From Flavobacteriales bacterium UBA4585 (lineage in GTDB: Bacteria; Bacteroidota; Bacteroidia; Flavobacteriales; Schleiferiaceae), in NCBI GenBank assembly GCA_949487015.1, contig CATAQZ010000305.1, positions 1 to 5,207 of the forward strand: a DNA stretch of 5,207 bases, given 5' to 3'. Positions 1 to 5,207 of the stretch are shown in pieces. The notes beneath the pieces were generated by a model that saw only the letters and a list, made by a program, of their open reading frames with translations, had not been told where the DNA came from and searched no databases. Position numbers and translations under genes: made by a program. Within the stretch, counting starts at the first letter, position 1, and every line of letters begins with the position of its first letter.

Positions 1-542
1 CCCTTAACGATGCTCTTGCCTTCAATATGACGAGTGATTTTATAGTGAGCCAATTCTGTTTTGACCGTATTCTCGGGTACCAATTGCGCTGCGATTTTCT
101 CTGCATTCATGTAATCTAAAACGAGTTTACCGCCGGGTTTCAGGGCATCAGCCATGTTTGAAACAGCTAAGGCATGCATCGCATCCTCTTCAAAGTAACC
201 AAAGCTGGTAAAGAGATTGAATACCCAATCGGCTCCCGGAACTTCGAACGGTTCGAGCATATTACCTACTTGAAAGTTTAGTCCTTCATGTGCAAATTGA
301 TTCGCGTAAGAAATGCTATCAGGGCTCAAATCCAAGCCAATGGTATCTAATCCTTGATTTGCCAGAACCTGTGCGTGTCGGCCTCGACCGCAAGCTACAT
401 CGATGGCGATTTCGCCCTCTTTCACGCCCAACTTATGACACATTGATTCAATGAAGGCTTTCGCCTCGTTAAGATCGCGGTGCTGGTAAAGATCGTGGTA
501 GTAAGGGGTGTTAAACCAGGTTTGGTACCAGGGTAGGCTCAT
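1..542 (-). CDS. Class I SAM-dependent methyltransferase, C-terminus cut by window edge
   Basis: The frame is open from an ATG at 542 to the left edge, giving about 180 residues (start MSLPWYQTWF) with no stop. It has a class I Rossmann methyltransferase core. Motif I, the SAM-binding glycine-rich loop, is IDVACGRGRHA at residues 47-57. The acidic residue expected to bind the SAM ribose is in GLDLSPDSI (D71). A motif IV-like strand with FNLFTSFGYF lies at about 108-117, and the post-motif LKPGGKLVLDY at 134-144. The N-terminal WYxTWFxxPYYHxLYxxRD segment is, from memory, typical of a Bacteroidota methyltransferase family annotated only as 'class I SAM-dependent methyltransferase', so a small-molecule or unknown substrate is as far as one can go. 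The start lies 6 bases after the transporter stop, so it is probably the second gene of that transcript. No Shine-Dalgarno sequence is visible. Fold assignment is confident; the substrate is unknown. Confidence 0.9.
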   Translation of the reverse strand, partial: MSLPWYQTWFNTPYYHDLYQHRDLNEAKAFIESMCHKLGVKEGEIAIDVACGRGRHAQVLANQGLDTIGLDLSPDSISYANQFAHEGLNFQVGNMLEPFEVPGADWVFNLFTSFGYFEEDAMHALAVSNMADALKPGGKLVLDYMNAEKIAAQLVPENTVKTELAHYKITRHIEGKSIVK

Positions 543-548
543 AGTTGT

Positions 549-1328
549 TTAGATCAATAGACCAATATACGGTTGAAACATTTTCACGATAGCGATAATA
601 ATCACAGCGATAAGAACTTTACGTGTGATGGCATTTGCTCTTTTATGCTGCACTACTTTTTTAGCACCAAATCTACCACCTAGCGAGGTTCCTAATGCGA
701 GCGTCAGCCCACAGACCCAGTCCATCCCTCCGCTTGATGCGTAAATAAAGAAGGCGGGAATGGTCATAAGAAAAGCAATAAATAACTTCATGATGTTGCC
801 ATCACGAAGGGCGTATTTCGATAACAAGACGGAGATGGATAAAAAGAAAATCCCAAACCCCATTTGTATAAATCCACCGTAAAGACCAAGCCCAAAATAG
901 GCCAGCCAAATTAAAGGGGTTCTTTTGTTCTTGGAGCCGTCCGTAGGAATTAGCCATTTCTTCGGGTTGGTTAATGTCGTTATGAGTAATACAATCATTA
1001 TGGACCCGATGGTAATGCGCATAAAGTCTTCTGGTAGGTCTACAGCTAAATTGGCTCCGATTATAGCCCCGATCAGGACGGGCGGAACGATAAAGTAGCT
1101 TTGCCGTATCATGTATTTCGTGCGTGCTGTTCGCGATAACGAGCTTATAGCACTCGTGGTTTGGAACAAAGCGCCGATACGATTTGTAGCATTTGCTGCA
1201 TTCGCATCTAGACCCAGAGACATTAAAAGGGGAAGGGTAATGGCCGAACCGTTACCGGCAACTACATTTATCAATCCGGCAGCAAAGCCACCAATGACCA
1301 AGGCAATAAATTCATACCACTCTATCAT
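549..1328 (-). CDS. TauE/SafE (TSUP) family permease
   Basis: This is a 259-residue integral inner-membrane protein starting MIEWYEFIAL. The family has two related halves, each opening with a glycine-rich helix. Here the first is GGFAAGLINVVAGNGSAI (13-30), followed by the family-typical P-x-L-x(5)-GL-x(4)-AxATN stretch (33-49). The second is GLGLYGGFIQMGFGIFF (146-162). About eight hydrophobic segments can be picked out, roughly at 5-25, 29-40, 78-98, 103-120, 138-150, 152-170, 179-197 and 203-220, with a last one at 236-257. A glycine-rich turn LGTSLGGRFGAKKVV (212-226) precedes the final helix, as is usual in this family. TSUP proteins move sulfite, sulfonates, sulfoacetate or other small organic anions, but substrate cannot be read from the sequence and no sulfur gene is adjacent. 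An upstream in-frame ATG at 1385 would add 19 residues, but it overlaps the opposite-strand rRNA methyltransferase gene and lies upstream of the likely promoter box, so 1328 is preferred. Confidence 0.92.
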   Translation of the reverse strand: MIEWYEFIALVIGGFAAGLINVVAGNGSAITLPLLMSLGLDANAANATNRIGALFQTTSAISSLSRTARTKYMIRQSYFIVPPVLIGAIIGANLAVDLPEDFMRITIGSIMIVLLITTLTNPKKWLIPTDGSKNKRTPLIWLAYFGLGLYGGFIQMGFGIFFLSISVLLSKYALRDGNIMKLFIAFLMTIPAFFIYASSGGMDWVCGLTLALGTSLGGRFGAKKVVQHKRANAITRKVLIAVIIIAIVKMFQPYIGLLI

Positions 1329-1333
1329 AGGGC

Positions 1334-1341
1334 CAAAGTTA
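1334..1341 (-). promoter_or_regulatory. Candidate Bacteroidota -7 box (TAACTTTG) for the permease gene
   Basis: Read on the minus strand this is TAACTTTG, an exact match to the Bacteroidota TAnnTTTG consensus for the -7 element. Only 5 bases separate it from the ATG at 1328, so transcription would begin at or just before the start codon, giving a leaderless or near-leaderless mRNA. No good TTTG -33 element is seen about 19 bases upstream; only an AT-rich ATTTA lies near there (1358-1362). Promoter function is inferred from the motif and its position. Confidence 0.5.
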
Positions 1342-1344
1342 GCG

Positions 1345-1352
1345 TACATTTG
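1345..1352 (+). promoter_or_regulatory. Candidate Bacteroidota -7 box (TACATTTG) for the rlmL-priA cluster
   Basis: TACATTTG matches the TAnnTTTG consensus exactly. It ends 16 bases before the ATG at 1369, which predicts a leader of roughly 10-12 bases. No TTG or TTTG sits at the expected -33 distance, where the sequence overlaps the start of the divergent permease gene, so the promoter is supported by its -7 box alone. Confidence 0.5.
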
Positions 1353-1368
1353 CAGTCTAAATAGCAGA

Positions 1369-2535
1369 ATGGTGCTCGAAAACAAAGATTACCGCCTCAT
1401 TGTAAAAACACTCTATGGGCTAGAAGAAATTCTTAGCAAAGAGCTGCTCTCGCTTGGCGGACGAGAAATTCAAAAAATTAATCGTGCAGTAGCGGTTGTT
1501 GGAGACTTAGGTTTCGTTTACAAGATCAATATTGCTCTGCGGACGGGATTACGCGTTCTATTACCGTTGAATGAAATTCAAATGGAGACGGTCGATGACT
1601 ATTACGACGCGGTTTATGAAGTTCCTTGGGAAGAGTTGTTTGATGAAGGAAAAACCTTCGCTGTTCATGTGGTAGGTACGAACGAAGAACTCAATCACAG
1701 TAGTTTCGCAGGCCTTAAAGCAAAAGATGCAATCGTTGATCGTTTCCGCGATAAGCTAGGGGTCCGTCCTTCTGTCGATAAATATGAGCCAGAGGTGCCC
1801 ATACACATTCATATTTCAAGGGATACGGTTCGTATTTATTTAGATACCTCGGGAGAAAGCCTACACCGTCGTGGTTACCGCCTCGAAGCAGCTAAGGCGC
1901 CGTTGAATGAGGTTTTGGCTGCTGGAATAATACTTCATAGCAGCTGGAATGGTGGCATGCCCGTCTTAGATCCTATGTGTGGTTCTGGAACATTTTTAGT
2001 AGAGGCTGCGCTTATAGCGCACAATATGCCCGCGAATATTTACCGTGAATCCTTCGCGTTTTTTAATTGGAAAGGATTTGAAGAAGACTTGTTTGTAAAG
2101 ATTAGAGAAGGCTTATTGGGTCGAGCGAAAGATTATGAAGGAAAATTCTTCGGCCGCGATATCGATGTATACAGTTTAGATGCAGCTGCCGCTAATATTG
2201 AACGAAGCATGTTTGAAGATGCCGTACGATTAAAGCGTGCTGACTTTTTCGAAGCCGAACCACCGTCAGAAAAAGGACTCTTACTCATTAATCCACCATA
2301 TAATGTTCGTATCCAGGCAGATACTCATCAAATGTACCGTCAGATAGGGGATACGTTAAAAGAAAAGTATGCCGGTTGGCAAGTCTTTTGGATTACTTCC
2401 GATATGGAGGCGATTAAAAGCATTGGATTACGTCCGTCTAGAAAATGGAATCTCTACAACGGTGAACTGGAATGTAAATTACTACGTTTTGATATGTATG
2501 AGGGGACTAAAAAACTCCATAAATTGAATCGATAA
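1369..2535 (+). CDS. rlmL: RlmL-type THUMP-domain 23S rRNA (guanine-N2) methyltransferase
   Basis: This 388-residue cytoplasmic RNA methyltransferase has an N-terminal ferredoxin-like plus THUMP region (about 5-160: start DYRLIVKTLYGLEEILSKEL, conserved VGTNEELNHSSFAGLKAKDAI around 102-122). It is followed by the family signature SLHRRGYR (164-171) and APLNEVLAA (177-185), then a Rossmann methyltransferase domain. SAM-binding motif I is DPMCGSGTF (201-209); FGRDID (261-266) should contact SAM through its acidic residues; the catalytic motif IV is NPPY (308-311). E. coli RlmL methylates G2445 of 23S rRNA to m2G and is fused to the m7G enzyme RlmK; here only the RlmL half exists, which is usual outside Gammaproteobacteria. 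After NPPY the sequence reads NVRI where many relatives have GERL. The ATG at 1369 is chosen because it begins directly before the first conserved residues; the open frame continues upstream to 1111 but only as antisense of the permease gene. The exact target base is inferred by homology. Confidence 0.9.
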   Translation: MVLENKDYRLIVKTLYGLEEILSKELLSLGGREIQKINRAVAVVGDLGFVYKINIALRTGLRVLLPLNEIQMETVDDYYDAVYEVPWEELFDEGKTFAVHVVGTNEELNHSSFAGLKAKDAIVDRFRDKLGVRPSVDKYEPEVPIHIHISRDTVRIYLDTSGESLHRRGYRLEAAKAPLNEVLAAGIILHSSWNGGMPVLDPMCGSGTFLVEAALIAHNMPANIYRESFAFFNWKGFEEDLFVKIREGLLGRAKDYEGKFFGRDIDVYSLDAAAANIERSMFEDAVRLKRADFFEAEPPSEKGLLLINPPYNVRIQADTHQMYRQIGDTLKEKYAGWQVFWITSDMEAIKSIGLRPSRKWNLYNGELECKLLRFDMYEGTKKLHKLNR

Positions 2536-2545
2536 ACGCTAGCTT

Positions 2546-3445
2546 ATGAGACGCATTATAGTACTTCTTGTTTTACTCCTTCAGTTTCCAGCACAGGCGC
2601 AGAGTTACAGTAGTAACCTCCGTCGAGTTTCTCGGGAAGTCGATAAAATTATGGCCATAACCTCAGATATTATTGACGGTACAATGACCTATGAGAAGTA
2701 TAGAAAAGTTCAGCCGTTTTTCGAGGAGCAAAGTAAAACTTGGCGCAAAAGCCAGCGTTCTTTGGACCGATTAGATGAGACTCCAGAAGCAGCGCTTATT
2801 GCTGTCGTTAACGAAAATATCGGCGGACTATTAGAAAGTACACAAGAGGATTTAAAGTATTGGTTTCAAGAGGATCCGCGCTCGAATTACGGACATAAGT
2901 ACGTGGACGTAGCGGGAAACTATTTAAACGCAGTACTTACAGCGATGGATGCTTATGCCGAACAATACGATGTCAATACGCGCACTTCGGATGAAAAAGA
3001 GCGGTTCGAAACACAGATGGAACTGTTCTTATATACAAAAGAAATGAAGCGAGGAGCGAATGAAGTAGATAGCTTGGTCGGCTATTTGCAGTCTCAAGTT
3101 GGCTCGACGGATATCGATGAATTGTACAAAGCACAAAAAGGTCTTGTAAAGGCGTTGAGTAAAGAACTTCGTGGCTATGGTGAAGAGCGGTTTTTTAATG
3201 GGCAAACGGAACTACATGAAGCTTATCAGAAGTATTATATCGAATTATTAGAATTGGCTTCTGCAGATATTTTAGCTGATCTCACTAAAATGCGATACGA
3301 TCTTGTCGAGTTCAACAGCATTGCATCGAGCACTGAAGCTTCAGCAAAGAAGACCTTGAGTTTCTTTGATAACGAAATGCGCTTGTTGAATAAACGAGAA
3401 GCTCGATTTGTCAAACGCAACTTACCTAAAGCACCGAAACGCTAA
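2546..3445 (+). CDS. Exported helical protein of unknown function
   Basis: I do not recognise this 299-residue protein. It opens with a clear Sec signal peptide: basic MRR, hydrophobic core IIVLLVLLLQF (4-14), and PAQA as a likely signal peptidase I site, with cleavage before Q19. There is no cysteine anywhere, so it is not a lipoprotein and has no disulfides. No second membrane segment is seen, so the mature chain (about 281 residues, 31-33 kDa by estimate) should be periplasmic or surface-bound. The mature region is rich in Glu, Lys, Arg, Gln and Leu, with few glycines or prolines, which suggests a mainly alpha-helical bundle with amphipathic helices at roughly 25-72, 81-105, 120-141, 148-184, 189-212 and 220-283. 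The tail is strongly basic (KREARFVKRNLPKAPKR, 283-299). No enzyme motif is visible. It sits 10 bases after rlmL and 2 bases before priA, so it is probably co-transcribed with both, although neither neighbour suggests a periplasmic role. Confidence 0.88.
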   Translation: MRRIIVLLVLLLQFPAQAQSYSSNLRRVSREVDKIMAITSDIIDGTMTYEKYRKVQPFFEEQSKTWRKSQRSLDRLDETPEAALIAVVNENIGGLLESTQEDLKYWFQEDPRSNYGHKYVDVAGNYLNAVLTAMDAYAEQYDVNTRTSDEKERFETQMELFLYTKEMKRGANEVDSLVGYLQSQVGSTDIDELYKAQKGLVKALSKELRGYGEERFFNGQTELHEAYQKYYIELLELASADILADLTKMRYDLVEFNSIASSTEASAKKTLSFFDNEMRLLNKREARFVKRNLPKAPKR

Positions 3446-3447
3446 TC

Positions 3448-5207
3448 ATGCAGGTCGCTGAGGTCATACTTCCACTGCCCTTAGATAAGCTTTTCCATTA
3501 TGCTATTCCGGCAGAGATGGTCGGGTTGGTTCGGCCTGGAGTACGTGTCCTGGTCCAATTTGGTGCGCGAAAAGAATATGCTGCCATTGTCACGCGTGTT
3601 TTAGAAGCGCCGGATGAAACGGAATTGAAATACCTTATTAGTGTACTGGATGAACATCCTGTAGTGCTCGAGCACCAGTTGCTGCAATGGTCTTGGATGG
3701 CCTCATACTATATGGCACCTGTCGGTGATGTTATGAATGCCGCTTTACCTCCTGGGTTAAAGCTGTCTTCGCAAAGTATTGTTGTTTTAGATCCAGAAGT
3801 TCTACCTGATGAATCATCAATGTCCGATGCTTTGTTCAGATTGTATGAAGCTTTACGCAACCATCCAAAACTCACGCTTGACGAGGTTCGTGAATATTGT
3901 CAAGTAAAACAACCCATGCCTTTAGTACAAAAGGCTTTGGAAGAAGGGTGGGCATTACTCGAAGAAGAATTAAAAAAGGTCGCGCGTGCCAAAAGGAGAA
4001 AACTCATCCGTCTTTCCCCTGCCTCACTTAAAGATCTAGATAGCGCTTTTGAGTCCACAAAAAGATCTAAGGTGCAGACGGAAGCACTTTTAGCTCTAGT
4101 AGCACATTGCGGTAGCGAAAATAAATTTCAAGACAAACGCGGCTTTCAGAAGAAGCAAAATATATCGTCGACGGCCCTGCTTGCACTTAATAAAAAGGGA
4201 ATCACGGAGGAAGTTGAAGAGATCGATGGTACTACCGCAGCTTCAGCGCCCATGACTGAGATTACCCTTTCCGCACCACAACTCGAAGCCCTTTCGTCCA
4301 TTCAAAAGGGATTTGAGGCAAAGAAACCTGTGGTTTTACACGGTGTCACAGCCTCGGGGAAGACAGAGCTCTACATTACGCTAATCAAAGAGGCGCTCAC
4401 TAAACACAAGCGTGTCCTATACCTGCTGCCGGAGATTGCTTTAACTACGCAACTCATCAGCCGCCTTCGTATTCACTTTACGGTTGCAGTAAGTCATAGC
4501 AAATTTTCTCCTTCCGAGCGTCTAGCCGCTTGGCGCGAAGCATTGACAAACGATGCTCCATTACTTGTCTTGGGCGCGCGGTCTGCGGTGTTTATGCCAT
4601 TACCGGATTTAGGATTGATCATCGTAGATGAAGAGCACGAAAGCAGCTTTAAGCAGTATGAGCCTTCGCCCAGATATAACGCGAGGGATACGGCGGTATG
4701 GATGTCAAATGCGCGGGATTGTCCTGTTTTACTAGGGTCTGCTACGCCGAGCTTGGAGAGTATGTTCAATGCACGGCAGGGGAGGTATGAATTGGCCCAA
4801 TTACACAAACGATTCCACACGGCTCCATTACCGGAATTAGAAGTGGTGGATATGCTCGGAGCGAAGCAACGGCGTGAAGTTCAGGGTAATTTTTCCATTG
4901 AATTGGTTGATGCCATGCGTCATACTTTGAGCAAAGGAGAGAGCATCATTCTTTTTCAAAACCGCAGGGGTTTCAGCACTTTCCAACAATGCCAGACTTG
5001 TGGGCATATTGAAGGTTGTACGCGTTGTGATATTTCACTCACCTATCATAAAGGACCTCAAAAGCTCAAATGTCATTATTGCGGTTATACCGTACCGCCA
5101 GTGATGAAATGCAGTTCGTGTGGTGGTGAAAGCGTTTTACACAAGGGTTTTGGTACGGAGCAAATTGCTGAAGAGGCAGCAGCACTTTTTCCAAATGCAG
5201 CTGTGAA
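3448..5207 (+). CDS. priA: Primosomal protein N' (PriA helicase), C-terminus cut by window edge
   Basis: PriA is the superfamily 2 3'-to-5' DNA helicase that recognises stalled or collapsed forks and reloads the replicative helicase. The frame is open from ATG 3448 to the right edge (586 complete codons plus two bases, no stop). The start MQVAEVILPLPLDKLFHYAIP matches the N-terminal 3'-DNA-end-binding domain (1 to about 100), followed by a winged-helix-like linker (about 135-235). The helicase core carries Walker A GVTASGKTE (299-307, K305), LPEIALTTQL near 328-337, GARSAVFMP (376-384), the DEEH Walker B box (394-397), GSATPSLES (430-438) and FQNRRGF (503-509). The zinc-binding domain has all eight cysteines as four CxxC pairs: C515/C518, C524/C527, C542/C545 and C555/C558. 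Relatives are about 730-830 residues, so some 150-240 residues of the second helicase lobe and C-terminal domain lie beyond the window. The start lies 2 bases after the preceding stop, implying translational coupling. Confidence 0.97.
   Translation, partial: MQVAEVILPLPLDKLFHYAIPAEMVGLVRPGVRVLVQFGARKEYAAIVTRVLEAPDETELKYLISVLDEHPVVLEHQLLQWSWMASYYMAPVGDVMNAALPPGLKLSSQSIVVLDPEVLPDESSMSDALFRLYEALRNHPKLTLDEVREYCQVKQPMPLVQKALEEGWALLEEELKKVARAKRRKLIRLSPASLKDLDSAFESTKRSKVQTEALLALVAHCGSENKFQDKRGFQKKQNISSTALLALNKKGITEEVEEIDGTTAASAPMTEITLSAPQLEALSSIQKGFEAKKPVVLHGVTASGKTELYITLIKEALTKHKRVLYLLPEIALTTQLISRLRIHFTVAVSHSKFSPSERLAAWREALTNDAPLLVLGARSAVFMPLPDLGLIIVDEEHESSFKQYEPSPRYNARDTAVWMSNARDCPVLLGSATPSLESMFNARQGRYELAQLHKRFHTAPLPELEVVDMLGAKQRREVQGNFSIELVDAMRHTLSKGESIILFQNRRGFSTFQQCQTCGHIEGCTRCDISLTYHKGPQKLKCHYCGYTVPPVMKCSSCGGESVLHKGFGTEQIAEEAAALFPNAAV

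Noticed and set aside
513..523. A short perfect inverted repeat, AAACCaGGTTT
   Set aside because: It falls inside the coding sequence for the N-terminal Q-T-W-F residues of the left-edge methyltransferase, has a one-base centre that cannot form a hairpin loop, and is short enough to be chance.
668..675. A TAnnTTTG match on the minus strand (TAGATTTG) inside the permease gene, about 125 bases before the methyltransferase start
   Set aside because: A few such matches are expected by chance in the window, and this one is inside coding sequence far from the next start with no supporting -33 element. An internal promoter cannot be excluded but is not supported.
1111..1368. An 86-residue upstream extension of the RlmL-type gene in the same open frame
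   Set aside because: This stretch is antisense to the well-supported permease gene, its translation resembles no part of a THUMP protein, and the family's conserved N-terminus begins just after the ATG at 1369.
1329..1385. A 19-residue N-terminal extension of the permease from an ATG at 1385
   Set aside because: It would overlap the start of the opposite-strand rRNA methyltransferase gene by 17 bases and would place the start codon upstream of the likely promoter box. The family's first helix begins just after the ATG at 1328.
3235..3420. A 61-codon minus-strand open frame
   Set aside because: It lies wholly inside the exported protein gene on the other strand, has no recognisable motif, and is explained as an antisense shadow.
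4494..4820. A 108-codon minus-strand open frame
   Set aside because: It lies wholly antisense to the PriA helicase core, whose conserved motifs fully account for this sequence. It shows no protein-like features of its own.

Overview
This window looks like an ordinary, gene-dense piece of chromosome from a member of Bacteroidota, most likely a flavobacterium-like organism. The evidence is the character of the encoded proteins, the absence of clear Shine-Dalgarno sequences before any start, and two close matches to the Bacteroidota -7 promoter box TAnnTTTG in the one divergent intergenic gap. GC content is moderate (low-to-mid 40s percent, judged by eye). The taxonomic call is inference; no rRNA or other marker is present.

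Layout: there are two divergent gene clusters and no gap over 300 bases without a gene. The minus-strand cluster is read leftward from about position 1328. It holds a TauE/SafE (TSUP) family membrane transporter (549-1328), followed 6 bases later by a class I SAM-dependent methyltransferase (542 down to 1) that runs off the left edge. The plus-strand cluster is read rightward from 1369. It holds an RlmL-type THUMP-domain rRNA guanine methyltransferase (1369-2535), a signal-peptide-bearing helical protein of unknown function (2546-3445), and the primosomal helicase PriA (3448 to the right edge, C-terminus missing). Gaps in this cluster are 10 and 2 bases, so co-transcription is very likely.

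The two clusters start only 40 bases apart. That gap carries back-to-back TAnnTTTG boxes, one per strand, 3 bases apart. The minus-strand box lies so close to the transporter ATG that its mRNA would be leaderless or nearly so.

Functionally the plus-strand cluster joins ribosome modification and replication restart to an exported protein of unknown role. The minus-strand cluster pairs an anion exporter-type permease with a small-molecule-type methyltransferase of unknown substrate. I see no mobile element, CRISPR array, tRNA, rRNA, riboswitch, convincing terminator or sign of recent transfer, and no new defence or metabolic system. The least understood item is the exported protein at 2546-3445.
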